Source: Listeria grandensis FSL F6-0971 | Lineage (GTDB): Bacteria; Bacillota; Bacilli; Lactobacillales; Listeriaceae | Length of the DNA stretch: 64,000 nt | Direction of reading: 5' to 3' | Assembly (NCBI RefSeq): GCF_000525835.1 | Contig: NZ_AODD01000022.1 | Coordinates: 31,764 to 95,763, forward strand | In this document: positions 38,859 to 49,765 of the stretch, piece by piece | Layout of the letters: every line of letters begins with the position of its first letter | Numbering within the stretch: position 1 is the stretch's first letter | Position numbers and translations under genes: made by a program | Notes under the pieces: generated by a model | What the model was told of the DNA's origin: nothing | The model's input: only the letters and a program-made list of their open reading frames with translations | Databases searched by the model: none

Positions 38859-39773
38859 CTATAAATTTTGCGCTTTCTCCGCATCTTCCCGTCGTTGTTT
38901 TGCCGCCGCGTTCACCTGTTCATCCGCATGGTAACTCGATCGCACCATTGGACCTGATTCACAATGAATAAAGCCTTTCTTCCGGGCGATCCGTTTTAAC
39001 TCACGGAACTCACGCGGGTCGTAATAGCGCTCCACAGGGTAATGTTTTTTCGACGGCTGCAAATACTGTCCAATCGTCAAAATTTCTACGCCATGTGCTA
39101 GCAAATCATCCATCGTTTCTAGCAACTCCTCACGTGTCTCACCAAGCCCCACCATAATGCTCGATTTCGTCGGCAATTCCGGTTCCATATCGCGAACGCG
39201 TTGCAACAACTCAAGTGAACGATCATACGTCGCTCGGTGCCGCACACTTGGTGTCAACCGTCTCACAGTCTCAATATTATGATTAAAGATATCTGGTTTC
39301 GCATCCAATAACGTCTTCAAACTCTCGTAATCGCCCTTCATATCCGATGGCAAAACCTCCACCGTCGTCTGCGGCATCCGATACCGAATCGCATTCACCG
39401 TATTCGCAAAAACTTGCGAACCTCCATCCGCCAAATCATCACGTGCCACAGCTGTAATCACGACATGGCGCAACCCCATCGCCGCAACCGAATCAGCGAC
39501 ACGCTTTGGTTCGCCTAAATCTAAATGCGTCGGCGCCCCCGTCGTCACCGCACAAAACCGACAAGCTCGCGTACAAATATCACCGAGAATCATAAACGTC
39601 GCCGTTTTCCGATCACCAAAACACTCCTGAATATTAGGACACTTCGCTTCCTCGCATACTGTATGTAGCCGATTTTCCCGTAAATTATTTTTGACTGCTT
39701 TGAAGCTCTCACTATTACTAATCTTAATTTTTAGCCAATCTGGTTTTCTTACATGTTCTCTTTTTTTATCCAA
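38859..39773 (-). CDS. lipA: Lipoyl synthase
   Basis: Radical-SAM enzyme inserting two sulphurs into protein-bound octanoyl groups. The start is TTG 39773 ([19 protein letters not shown]) with AAGGGG upstream; the frame extends to 39917 inside lipM but that part is not family-like. 304 residues. Auxiliary cluster Cys motif in [13 protein letters not shown], radical-SAM CxxxCxxC in [10 protein letters not shown], and the C-terminal RSSYHADE Ser ligand. Follows lipM by about 17 nt. Together they allow lipoate synthesis, absent from L. monocytogenes, which scavenges lipoate. Confidence 0.96.
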   Translation of the reverse strand: MDKKREHVRKPDWLKIKISNSESFKAVKNNLRENRLHTVCEEAKCPNIQECFGDRKTATFMILGDICTRACRFCAVTTGAPTHLDLGEPKRVADSVAAMGLRHVVITAVARDDLADGGSQVFANTVNAIRYRMPQTTVEVLPSDMKGDYESLKTLLDAKPDIFNHNIETVRRLTPSVRHRATYDRSLELLQRVRDMEPELPTKSSIMVGLGETREELLETMDDLLAHGVEILTIGQYLQPSKKHYPVERYYDPREFRELKRIARKKGFIHCESGPMVRSSYHADEQVNAAAKQRREDAEKAQNL

Positions 39774-39789
39774 CTTGTTAGTGCCCCTT

Positions 39790-40608
39790 TCAACGCGAAA
39801 ATAAATATTCCTCTTGTCTAAATTTACTCTCAGCGAGCGCGTGGACCTCAGCCCATTCAGCGTCCGATAACTCGTATTCCACAAACGACACATCAAAAAC
39901 TTCCGCAAACCCATCACGGAATGCCTTCTTCATCTCATCCAGCGGTATTTCTCTTTCAATCAAATCAAAAATTCCCGATGCCTTCCCACCAAAAGCCCGC
40001 AATGTCCGCTCTTTCACCCGCTCATTGTCAAAAATAAACAGATCGAATAATTCCGTAGCATTCATGTGTAGCGGAATCGAGCCGTGCTGCAATAAAACAC
40101 CTTGATGTCTCGCCTGCGCGCTACCAATAATTTTGCGGTTCTTGATCGTGATCTCATACCAAGATGGCTCCTCAAAGCAAATCGCTGTTCCGCTTCCCGC
40201 TTGTTTTGCCTCCGGAATCGCAAAATCTGCCTCAATTCCCAGTTTAGCAAGGCCAGCTAACAACGCTTCCGAAATCAATTTATGTGCTTCTTTTATCGTT
40301 TGCGGAACCGCCTCGTTCTCCTCAGAAATCACAAAACTGTAGGTCAGCTCATCATCATGTAGCACCGCCTGGCCTCCCGTTGGCCGACGAACTAACTCAA
40401 ATCCGTGCTGTTGCACCGCATCACAATCAATCTTCCCCCTCGTCCGTTGAAAATATCCAACCGAAAGCCCAGCAGGAGTCCAGCCATAAAATCGCAAAGC
40501 CGGCGGAATTTTCCCTTCTCGATGCCAATCCGTCAACTTCTCATCCATCGCCATATTTATCGCTGGTTCAAGTTTACCCTGATCCAAAAGTAACCACTGA
40601 TCCGCCAT
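39790..40608 (-). CDS. lipM: Octanoyl-[ACP]:protein N-octanoyltransferase LipM
   Basis: Transfers octanoyl from ACP to a lipoyl domain, the first step of lipoate assembly. It has 272 residues of the biotin/lipoate ligase fold. The specific features of LipM rather than LplA: the Cys in [13 protein letters not shown], the preceding [18 protein letters not shown] segment, and [22 protein letters not shown]. In Bacillus LipM loads GcvH first. Upstream gene of lipA. The divergent regulator gene at 40730 is separated by 121 nt, so shared control is possible. Confidence 0.92.
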   Translation of the reverse strand: MADQWLLLDQGKLEPAINMAMDEKLTDWHREGKIPPALRFYGWTPAGLSVGYFQRTRGKIDCDAVQQHGFELVRRPTGGQAVLHDDELTYSFVISEENEAVPQTIKEAHKLISEALLAGLAKLGIEADFAIPEAKQAGSGTAICFEEPSWYEITIKNRKIIGSAQARHQGVLLQHGSIPLHMNATELFDLFIFDNERVKERTLRAFGGKASGIFDLIEREIPLDEMKKAFRDGFAEVFDVSFVEYELSDAEWAEVHALAESKFRQEEYLFSR

Positions 40609-40729
40609 CTTCTTATCTCCTTAAAAATGCATACTGTTTGATTTTTGCCTCTTATTCTTTATACTAAGGAAGAATGCGCTATCTTTCAAATGACTATTCG
40701 CATATTTTGTCTAAAAGGAGGCATCTCAT

Positions 40730-41593
40730 TTGTCTAACGAACTCGGAAAAAGTATCAAACACCTGCGCACTAGCCAAGAATTCACACAAAAACAGCTCGC
40801 TGAAGGAATCTGTTCGCAAAGCATGCTCAGTCGCGTCGAACAAGGCCTCGAAATTCCCAGCGTTCTCATCATCCACAACATCTGCCAAAAACTCGGCATT
40901 ACCGTAGATTCATTGCTATCCTTATCCCAACTCGACTCACCACTTATCCAACTAAAAAAAGCACTCCACCAACTCTATGTAGAACACGATTACGAAATTT
41001 TATACACCCACCTTCATAAAAAGACGCTCGCCATGTTCGAAATCAACTCTCAAGAAAGCCATTATTATTTCTATCTTGGCGTCTGCGAATTGAAGTATAA
41101 AAACAATAACCAGAACGGTATCACGGCATTGGAATACGCCTTTTCGCTTTCCAAATCACATTCCGATCAGGCCCTAATCAGTAGCTACTTAGCAGCAACC
41201 TACTACGCCACTTCCAATGAAATAGCCGCACTAAAACATTTGAATCATTGCTTACTTTTCCTTAACAAGCAAGATTTTTCAAGCGAATTTCTACCCGCCA
41301 TTTATTTTCATGTGGCGCTTTGTTACGGTTTTGTAGCAGATAATCTGACTGCTATCGAATACATCCATCTTGGGATCGACTGCTGCAAACGACAAACGAG
41401 CAATTTCTATCTTACCTATCTGTTTTTCGAACTGGGCGTATTATTTATTCGAACGAATCGAAAACAAACAGGAATACGGAAGATAAAGTTTAGCTTAGAA
41501 CTTTCCGCCTACCTCGACGAACAATTTATCACCGCTGAACTTTCTAAAAGACGGAAAGAAGATATAGAATATGCGAATAATCATATAAACTAA
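40730..41593 (+). CDS. RRNPP/Rgg-type HTH-TPR transcriptional regulator
   Basis: A 287-residue protein with an N-terminal XRE-type HTH (SIKHLRTSQEFTQKQLAEGICSQSMLSRVEQGLEIPS, residues 7-44) and a C-terminal helical TPR-like array (about 70-280), the architecture of Rgg/PlcR peptide-binding regulators. Start is TTG 40730 with AAAGGAGG 8 nt upstream. Divergent from lipM-lipA. No obvious pheromone gene is adjacent, apart from an unconvincing 17-codon frame at 41838. The regulated genes cannot be named from sequence. Confidence 0.85.
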   Translation: MSNELGKSIKHLRTSQEFTQKQLAEGICSQSMLSRVEQGLEIPSVLIIHNICQKLGITVDSLLSLSQLDSPLIQLKKALHQLYVEHDYEILYTHLHKKTLAMFEINSQESHYYFYLGVCELKYKNNNQNGITALEYAFSLSKSHSDQALISSYLAATYYATSNEIAALKHLNHCLLFLNKQDFSSEFLPAIYFHVALCYGFVADNLTAIEYIHLGIDCCKRQTSNFYLTYLFFELGVLFIRTNRKQTGIRKIKFSLELSAYLDEQFITAELSKRRKEDIEYANNHIN

Positions 41594-41601
41594 ATAAAAC
41601 A

Positions 41602-41636
41602 AAGCCGAACTCATCAAAAATCGATGAATTCGGCTT
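41602..41636 (+). terminator. Terminator of the RRNPP-type regulator
   Basis: AAGCCGAACTCATC and GATGAATTCGGCTT form an imperfect 14-bp stem directly after the stop codon; the T tract is weak. Confidence 0.6.
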
Positions 41637-41691
41637 ATATACAGTCTCACTAGCAAAACGCGGATTCCCCACGTTTAGGGCTAAAATAGTT

Positions 41692-41740
41692 AAAACATAA
41701 GATTTTCACCCTGCTAAGGAGACAATCTTATGTTTTTATT
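41692..41740 (+). terminator. Strong hairpin with T tract in the 41594-41920 gap
   Basis: A 13-bp perfect stem (41692-41704 with 41724-41736) followed by TTTATTTG. No gene directly precedes it on this strand, so it may be a second terminator or a remnant of a lost gene. The rest of 41740-41920 shows no convincing gene. Confidence 0.5.
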
Positions 41741-41920
41741 TGTTCAGGCAGCGTAGTGTATCAGGTGGGTTTTGTTTTTTCGTATCAAAATGATACTCTC
41801 CAACAAAGTTACTATACTCCCATCCAAGAGGAGAAATATGTTGCAAGTGCTCCACATCGAGCTCGTCTTTTTTTACAATATTTTATGTTAACAGTTTAAA
41901 TTCAATTTTTTGTGAACCTA

Positions 41921-42298
41921 TTATTTCGTTTTGTTTATCTCCGCTAATTGCTCTGGTAACGGAGGATGCTTCATACCATCTGCTGTTTGCCCAGAACCAT
42001 CTTTATATCCATTTACAAAGATATGATATGGTAAGTCTATTCTTTTATCATAGCTATATTCATACTTTATATCTGGATCATCTTTAAAAACAATCTTTGT
42101 AAGATAGCCACCCATTTTCCAGTCTTTCGTGATCACTCTTGACTCTATTTGACTAGATTTAATTTTTTGTTCTGCTAGGTAATTATCTGCTGCTTTATTA
42201 GCTGTATCCTTTGGAATGACGAACAAAATTATATATCCCACGAGGCAAAGAACTAGAAATGCACCCACTATGATCCACCATTTCTTATTTTTTTTCAT
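41921..42298 (-). CDS. DUF3139-like membrane-anchored protein
   Basis: A 125-residue protein: positively charged start MKKNKKWWIIVG, one membrane helix (about 8-28), then an extracytoplasmic domain with KAADNYLAEQKIKSSQIESR and IKYEYSYDKRIDLPYHIFVNGYKDG. The layout and the Y.Y..K tail fit the DUF3139 family of Firmicutes, to which I assign it tentatively. Function unknown. It stands alone between the regulator gene and the DNA glycosylase gene. Confidence 0.75.
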   Translation of the reverse strand: MKKNKKWWIIVGAFLVLCLVGYIILFVIPKDTANKAADNYLAEQKIKSSQIESRVITKDWKMGGYLTKIVFKDDPDIKYEYSYDKRIDLPYHIFVNGYKDGSGQTADGMKHPPLPEQLAEINKTK

Positions 42299-42462
42299 AC
42301 AGTTACACTTCCCACTCTATTCATTTTATTTAAAGTATTTCACTTTGTACAATAGAACTATCGCGAAACCCATATTATTCCAATTAACCCGTATACCAAA
42401 TAAAAACAGAAGATTTTCTCCTTAGCGATGGAAATCCTTGTTTTGCTGGCGCGCTCCCTACC

Positions 42463-43098
42463 CTATATGTATTGCTTACATTCTCGCTTCAATGGGCACG
42501 CTAGGCATTTCGGTGTCTTCTGACAGTATTGTTTGCAGTGCTCGACAATAAGCGCATGAAATTCTTGTAAAATCAAGAGATCATCTGGTAATCCTGTTTC
42601 TAACATCTGTTGGAAGGCTTCATATTTTTTCGGCACCTCATAACCAATTCTCGCGAAAAGACGTCTCGAATAAGCATCGATGACCATCACGGGTTTTCTA
42701 AAAGCGTAAGCAAGCATACAGTCCGCCGTTTCTGGACCAATTCCTTTAATATTTAGCAACTCTGCCCGCAATTTGGCCAAAGGTTGCTGCCGAATCGCAT
42801 GAATATCATCTTCCCATTCCCCTTGCCACGCCACGAAAGCCTTTATTTTAAGCGCCTTCTGATTATAGTAACCACTAGGCCTGATTTTAAGCGCCAATTC
42901 CTCTGTCGGCATCTCTCGAATTGCTTCCGGATTCAGCTCCGCTTCCAGACCTGCCAATGCTTTTTCAACATTACTCCAATTCGTATTTTGCACCAAGATG
43001 GCCCCGATCAACATTTCAAAGTCACTTTCCGCGGGCCACCAAAACTGCTCTCCGTGCGCTGCCAATAGTTTCTGAAAAACCGTTTCCACTGCTATCAT
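42463..43098 (-). CDS. Endonuclease III-like DNA glycosylase with a [4Fe-4S] cluster (HhH-GPD family)
   Basis: Base-excision repair protein of 211 residues from MIAVETVFQKLLAAHG (43098, GAGGAGAG upstream). Helix-hairpin-helix LLNIKGIGPETADCML, conserved Asp in VIDAYSRRL, and C-terminal Cys set CQKTPKCLACPLKREC. The catalytic Lys of EndoIII (GRKTA) is replaced by Glu (GPETA), so it is probably a monofunctional glycosylase without lyase activity, like MagIII-type 3-methyladenine glycosylases. Spacing of the first Cys pair is one residue shorter than in E. coli Nth. Confidence 0.85.
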   Translation of the reverse strand: MIAVETVFQKLLAAHGEQFWWPAESDFEMLIGAILVQNTNWSNVEKALAGLEAELNPEAIREMPTEELALKIRPSGYYNQKALKIKAFVAWQGEWEDDIHAIRQQPLAKLRAELLNIKGIGPETADCMLAYAFRKPVMVIDAYSRRLFARIGYEVPKKYEAFQQMLETGLPDDLLILQEFHALIVEHCKQYCQKTPKCLACPLKRECKQYI

Positions 43099-43151
43099 CA
43101 AACTCTCCTCACATAAAAAGGCTTGGAAACGAACTCCCAAGCCCCATACTG

Positions 43152-44881
43152 CTATTTTTCAACGATTTTCATGAGACCGTCACGAACGCGTGCTAATTTT
43201 TCACTGCCAGCCGCTTCGGTGTTGCCTTTAATGCTGAAATAGAATTTGATTTTCGGCTCCGTGCCTGATGGTCGTAAGCAGAACCATGAGCCATCATCCA
43301 AGAAACACTTGATCACATTCGATTTCGACATCTCGATTGGCTCCGTTTTGCCATCCGCTAAAAAACGGCGCTCGCTCAATTGATAATCTTCCACCTTCAC
43401 GATTTTTTCGCCGCCCATGCTATCTGGAAGCTCTGCACGGAACGTTTTCATGATATTTTCAATCTGCTCAGAGCCATCTTTCCCGCTCATTGTTAAGGAA
43501 ACAAGATCTTCTTTGAAATAACCAAATTGCTCATAAATTTCCTCTAAATCCTCGGCCAATGTTTTGCCAGCTTGCTTACTATCAAGCGTCACTTCACAAA
43601 TCGCAAGCAGCGCCTGAATAGCGTCCTTATCACGCGTAAACGGCTTCACCATGAAACCATTACTCTCTTCGTAACCAAACTCAAACGTATGCGAGCCTGT
43701 TGTCTCAAAGCTATGAATCTGTTCTGCGATAAACTTGAAACCAGTCAAAACATCAATCATCTCGACATCAAAATGCTTCGCAATCAGCGTTCCTAAATCG
43801 GATGTTACGATGGATTTCAGCACCGCAGCATTTTTTTGGAAGCTCGTTTTGCGCTTTGTTTTTGTTTCAATAGATAATGCAAAATGAGGGCACCAATTTG
43901 ATTACCACTTAGCACATCATATTTTCCCGATTTGTTTCGTATAACAACGCCAAGACGATCGGCATCTGGATCTGTTCCAACAAGCAAGTCAGCGTCGTAC
44001 TTCTCACCATAATCAATCGCGACTTCAAACGCTTCCCGATTTTCTGGATTCGGCGATTTCACCGTCGTAAAATTCGGATCAGGCTGAAATTGCTCTTCCA
44101 CTTGAATCACATTCGTGAATCCAACGCTCTGAAGTGCCTTCAAACCGAGCATTCCGCCAGTTCCATGTAGCGGCGTAAATACGATTTTCAAGTCTTTTCC
44201 TTGTTTTTCAACCAGGTCATTATTTACAATCACGGTCTTCACTTTTTCTAAGTATGGCGTGTCCACTTTCTCGCTGATGACTTCTAGCAAGCCGTCTGCA
44301 AGAAGCGCATCCTTCTCTGCCACTTTCACCGCAAAAATATCAGCTATCTCGTTAATATAACGCGTCACCGCATCCGCTCCATGAGGCGGCATTTGTCCAC
44401 CGTCTTCCCCGTAAACCTTGTAACCATTGTACTCCGCCGGGTTATGGCTCGCCGTAATGACAATACCGCTAAATGTATTTAGGTAACGCACCGCAAAAGA
44501 TAATTCTGGCGTCGGACGCAACGTCTCAAACGCATAACTCTTAATCCCATGATATCCAAGCACACGCGCCGATTCATACGCAAATTCCGTCGACATATGA
44601 CGGCAATCATACGCGATCACAACACCACGTTTCTTTGCTTCTTCGCCATTCTCCGCAACATAACGTGCCAAGCCCTCCGATGCCTTACGAATCGTATAAA
44701 TATTCATCCGGTTTGTTCCAGCACCTAACACACCGCGCATTCCAGCCGTTCCAAACGCCATATTCGTATAGAAGCTATCCTCGAGAACCTTCTCATCTTT
44801 TTCCGCATTTAGTTTCTCTTTTAAACTCGTTTCCAATGCATCATTTGCCAACCATTTCTCGTATTCTTCTTTCCATTTCAT
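43152..44881 (-). CDS. pgcA: Alpha-phosphoglucomutase, frameshifted in this sequence
   Basis: Interconverts glucose-1- and glucose-6-phosphate, linking the Leloir pathway and cell-wall precursor synthesis to glycolysis. Phosphoserine loop TASHNPAEYNGYK, metal loop GTDPDADRLG, and the C-terminal phosphate loop RPSGTEPKIKF are present. The first frame ends at RASKKMLRC near 43817; the second begins within SIVTSDLGTLIAKHF. An A/T run at 43831-43837 has seven bases where eight would restore ...SKKNAAVLKSIVTSD and a 576-residue protein. Probably a sequencing error. It lies just downstream of galR and is likely expressed with it. Confidence 0.92.
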
Positions 44882-44894
44882 AACCTTACCCCTC

Positions 44895-45890
<996 letters not shown>

Positions 45891-45998
45891 TCACACGCTC
45901 CTCTTGTCCGCATTCCGTGAAGCATCACCTCTATTTTATCAGGTATCATGCATCTCGTCTATTTTAACAAATAAAACAATACCACTCATAACCTAAAT

Positions 45999-46120
45999 AA
46001 ATCGGCGACAAGCGCTCGCATTCAGGGGGCTTGGTAGGCTTCCGGCACCCATGTACAGTCCGTACACTCCGTTTCCGGCTACCACTAAATCCCCTGAGTA
46101 CAAACGCTTTCGCTCGATTT
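45999..46120. repeat. Palindromic intergenic element, copy B
   Basis: Located between galM and galR. Outer arms AAATCGGCGACAAGCG and the complement of CGCTTTCGCTCGATTT pair imperfectly; inner arms CAGGGG/CCCCTG and TGGTAG/CTACCA follow, and the core has CCGG...CATGTAC...GTACA.TCCG...CCGG. The core resembles that of copy A at 15712-15833. Probably a dispersed palindromic repeat; it could also act as terminator of galM. Confidence 0.55.
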
Positions 46121-46199
46121 GCGTTTAGCATAAGTCTTCGTCCTACCCAGATAATGGGTGTTGCGATTTCTGCTTTATTTATATTTCCCTAAATATTAC

Positions 46200-47249
46200 T
46201 TACATCGTTGTAAATGTAAAAACCGTCTCCGATTGGAAAAGTTCCTCTTTCGGAAGTACCACCGAGCCGAAACCATCGTGATTCATCGCGTCTGGCAAAC
46301 CTTGTGTTTCCATTGTAACTCCCGCATATTTAGGCACGCTAACACCATCCAGAGCAAATTTTCCAGACAACTGGTTTCCCGAATAAACAACTACAGAATC
46401 GCAATCCGTCCGCATTTCCACGACACGCCCGCTTTCAGGATCAACCAAACGTGCATCTTGCTTGTTCTCCTTATGTTGCAACACAAATGCGTGGTCATAG
46501 CCATTTTTTATGATGACGTTTTGCGGATGTTCACTCATCGCACCGTCGCGAATCGCCCGCGGAGCCCGCAGATCAAACGCTGTCCCCGCAACATCCATTA
46601 ACTCGCCCGTTGGAATCGAATCATGACGTAGCGCCACAAACTTATCACTATTAATTTGCAACGTATGATCTAGCACAGTCTTGCTCACATCGCCCGCCAA
46701 ATTGAAATAAATATGGTTCGTCGGATTAAACACTGTCGTAGCATCCGATTTCGCCTCATATTTTATTTTCCACTCATTATCATTATTTAGCGTATACGTC
46801 ACACGCACATCCAAATTCCCAGGAAAGCCATTGTCCCCGTCAGGACTCGTATGCGAAAATATCACACCAACCTCATTCGCCGTTTCCAAAGGAACTGCAT
46901 CCCAAATCACCTTACTAAAATTATTCGATCCGCCGTGCAACTGGTTCTCCCCTTCATTTTTTGTGAGCTGATACGTTTTACCATCCAATTCGAACCGCGC
47001 ATCTGCAATCCGCCCAGCAATCCGCCCAACCAGCGCTCCAAAATAAGGGGAATGCGCCAAATATTCATCTAGCGTCGCAAAACCGAGCGATACATTCGCA
47101 AAACTACCATCCACACCAGGCGCCCACGTTTCCGTCACAATCCCGCCGTAGTCAAGCGCGCAAACTCGCACACCATTATCATTCTCCATACAAAACTCCG
47201 TCACATCTTGCCCATCTAATACACCAAATTTCCGTTCACTAACTTTCAT
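46200..47249 (-). CDS. galM: Aldose 1-epimerase (galactose mutarotase)
   Basis: Interconverts alpha- and beta-D-galactose before phosphorylation by GalK. A 349-residue beta-sandwich protein with GRIAGRIADARFELDGK, NEGENQLHGG, the catalytic His regions (HGG and NPTNHIYFNLAG), KNGYDHAFVL, and the C-terminal catalytic Glu area (GVTMETQGLPDAMN). Its start overlaps the galT stop by 4 nt (47246-47249). Last gene of galKETM. Confidence 0.95.
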   Translation of the reverse strand: MKVSERKFGVLDGQDVTEFCMENDNGVRVCALDYGGIVTETWAPGVDGSFANVSLGFATLDEYLAHSPYFGALVGRIAGRIADARFELDGKTYQLTKNEGENQLHGGSNNFSKVIWDAVPLETANEVGVIFSHTSPDGDNGFPGNLDVRVTYTLNNDNEWKIKYEAKSDATTVFNPTNHIYFNLAGDVSKTVLDHTLQINSDKFVALRHDSIPTGELMDVAGTAFDLRAPRAIRDGAMSEHPQNVIIKNGYDHAFVLQHKENKQDARLVDPESGRVVEMRTDCDSVVVYSGNQLSGKFALDGVSVPKYAGVTMETQGLPDAMNHDGFGSVVLPKEELFQSETVFTFTTM

Positions 47250-48751
47250 TCCTGATCCCCCGTCTCTATTATTAATTCCATAAATTCCCTAAATGCGCGT
47301 ATCCCTTCCGCCGTGTCCTTAAAGACGCCAGCATCCGTCAACACCTGCTCAAATACTTTCCCGACTTCCTGTTGCAAGAAAGGCATAACCGTCTCCTCTT
47401 GGAAGCCACCTTTTCGTTTCAACCGATCTGCCCATTCCGAATGATAATCCGCCATCGCATGTGGCTGATCCAACAAATACCGAGCAACCTCTTCCAACTC
47501 CGATTTCAAGCGCGGCGGCAACACCGCAAGCCCCATCACCTCAATCAGACCAATATTTTCCTTCTTGATGTGATGCAACGCTTGATGCGGATGGAAAAGC
47601 CCATCAGGATGTTCCGCCGTCCGCCGATTATTCCGCAAAACAAGCGACAACTCAAACAACTGCTCTCCCGCCACCTCACGACAACTCGCAATCGGCGTAA
47701 TCGTATTATGCCGCTCCTCTCCACTATACGCCAAAATTCCGACCTCGTCATCCGAATATTCCTTCCATTTTTGCAAAATAACATCCGCGGCCGACACGAT
47801 ATCCGCCTCACTCACTGACTGCAACCGAATTACCGACATTGGCCATTTCACAATCTCCACCGACACGCTTGGAAATTCAGCCCATTGATAAGCAGGAAAC
47901 TCCTTATGTACAGGCGCTTTCGCCATCGCAAACATGTGAGCACCACCCTGATAATGATCATGCGACAAAATGGAGCCACCAACAATCGGCAAGTCCGCAT
48001 TAGAACCTACAAAATAGTTTGGAAATTGCGCCGTAATTTTGACCAAACGAGTGAATGTACCCCGATCGATCACCATCGGCCGATGCTCCGCCGACAGGAA
48101 AATACAATGCTCCTCATAGTAAGCATACGGTGAATATTGCAATCCCCATTCCTCGTCCTCGACACGCATCTGCACAATTCGGTGATTCGTACGCGCTGGA
48201 AAATCAGCCCGCCCCGCATAGCCTTCATTCTCCAGACACAGCGCGCAAAGTGGATAACTAATCGCCTCAGCCGCCTTCTCCATCGCAATCTGCTTCGGAT
48301 CCTTCTCCGGCCTTGACAAATTAATCGTCATTTCGAGCTCTCCGTAGCCCGTATCCACCAAATACTCAATATTCTTCGCAATGCTACGCGTCTTAATGTA
48401 ATCGCTCGCTTTACTAACCTTATAAAAATAATCCGTAGCCTGACTCGGGGATTGTTCGTATAATTCCCAAAATTCCGCATTCAAATCAGAGGGACATGGC
48501 ACAAAAAGATCCATGACCTTACTTTGCCAAATTTCGCGTGCAGAAATAGCATCACCGATCACACCGGATTCTACAGCCAAATCTGTTAGTTGATCCAGCA
48601 ACGCTAAGCGATCTGCGGCGACATCTCCTGCCACCGCACGCTTTTTTGACCACCCTAATAAATCGAGCAACCGATTCGTTACATAAATCCTGTCTAATTC
48701 TGCCACTTCGCCATTTTTCACTGCGATATCAATAAACTTGTCTACTATCAT
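47246..48751 (-). CDS. galT: Galactose-1-phosphate uridylyltransferase (Firmicutes GalT type 2)
   Basis: Transfers UMP from UDP-glucose to galactose-1-phosphate. About 501 residues from MIVDKFIDIAVKNGEV. This is the long Gram-positive class, not the E. coli HIT-type length. Conserved ILSHDHYQGGAH and the active-site-like LFHPHQALHHIKKENIGLIEVMGLAVLP are seen. The start at 48751 is preferred over the in-frame codon at 48766. Six nucleotides separate the upper frame end from galE. Confidence 0.94.
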   Translation of the reverse strand: MIVDKFIDIAVKNGEVAELDRIYVTNRLLDLLGWSKKRAVAGDVAADRLALLDQLTDLAVESGVIGDAISAREIWQSKVMDLFVPCPSDLNAEFWELYEQSPSQATDYFYKVSKASDYIKTRSIAKNIEYLVDTGYGELEMTINLSRPEKDPKQIAMEKAAEAISYPLCALCLENEGYAGRADFPARTNHRIVQMRVEDEEWGLQYSPYAYYEEHCIFLSAEHRPMVIDRGTFTRLVKITAQFPNYFVGSNADLPIVGGSILSHDHYQGGAHMFAMAKAPVHKEFPAYQWAEFPSVSVEIVKWPMSVIRLQSVSEADIVSAADVILQKWKEYSDDEVGILAYSGEERHNTITPIASCREVAGEQLFELSLVLRNNRRTAEHPDGLFHPHQALHHIKKENIGLIEVMGLAVLPPRLKSELEEVARYLLDQPHAMADYHSEWADRLKRKGGFQEETVMPFLQQEVGKVFEQVLTDAGVFKDTAEGIRAFREFMELIIETGDQE

Positions 48752-48772
48752 TATTTCGCACCTCACGTGGTT

Positions 48773-49762
48773 TTAGTTGGTATAACCGTTCGGATTTTTA
48801 GAGTGCCAATTCCAAGCATCCTCGATAATCCTATTCACGTCCGTAAACCGTGGTTTCCATTTCAAAACTTCTTGCGCCTTATCACTAGAAGCAACTAGCG
48901 TACTAGGATCACCCGCACGTCTTGGCACAATTTTCGCAGGAATCTCTTTACCCGTGACTTTCCTAGCCACTTCCAACATTTCTTTAACAGAGAATCCTTG
49001 GCTACTACCCAAGTTAAAAATATTGCTCGCACCGCCATCTCTTAAGTATTCTAGCGCCAAAATATGCGCATCGATCAAATCCACCACATGGACATAATCA
49101 CGGACACACGTACCGTCTTCCGTCTGATAATCATCACCAAAAATCGACAACTCCGAGCGTTGTCCCAATGCCGTTTGCAAAATAATCGGTACAAGATGCG
49201 ACTCTGGTTTATGATCCTCTCCAATCGTTCCATCAAACTTCGCACCCGCCACATTGAAGTACCGCAAAGCTACAAAACGTGTATCGTACGCCTTATCACA
49301 CCATTTCAAGATTTTCTCCATCATCAATTTCGTTTCGCCGTATGGACTTTCTGGGTTCGTCGGTGCATCCTCTGTAATCGGAATTACTTTCGGCTCACCA
49401 TAAGTTGCTGCCGATGAAGAAAAGACAATATTTTTCACTCCAAACTCTTCCATCACTTCGAGCGTTACCTGCGTACCATATACATTATTATTAAAGTATT
49501 CCAGTGGCATCTCGACCGATTCACCAACCAATGAACTCGCGGCAAAATGGATGACACCTTCAATTGTTTCCTTTTGAAAAACATCTTGCATAAACGCCTT
49601 GTCGCGAATATCACCTTTATAAAATACCACGTCTTTATGAAGCGATTCCGCATGACCTGTTCGTAAATTATCGACAACGATTACCTTATATCCTTTTTCC
49701 ACCAACTGATCCACGGCATGTGACCCCACATATCCTGCGCCACCTAATACTAAAATACTCAT
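48773..49762 (-). CDS. galE: UDP-glucose 4-epimerase
   Basis: NAD-dependent SDR enzyme regenerating UDP-glucose from UDP-galactose. It has 329 residues. NAD motif [17 protein letters not shown], catalytic Ser region FSSSAATYG, YxxxK as [24 protein letters not shown] and a family-typical C-terminus. 3 nt after galK. In L. monocytogenes galE and galM occur here without galK/galT as far as I recall, so the two additional genes complete the pathway. Confidence 0.97.
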   Translation of the reverse strand: MSILVLGGAGYVGSHAVDQLVEKGYKVIVVDNLRTGHAESLHKDVVFYKGDIRDKAFMQDVFQKETIEGVIHFAASSLVGESVEMPLEYFNNNVYGTQVTLEVMEEFGVKNIVFSSSAATYGEPKVIPITEDAPTNPESPYGETKLMMEKILKWCDKAYDTRFVALRYFNVAGAKFDGTIGEDHKPESHLVPIILQTALGQRSELSIFGDDYQTEDGTCVRDYVHVVDLIDAHILALEYLRDGGASNIFNLGSSQGFSVKEMLEVARKVTGKEIPAKIVPRRAGDPSTLVASSDKAQEVLKWKPRFTDVNRIIEDAWNWHSKNPNGYTN

Positions 49763-49765
49763 TTT

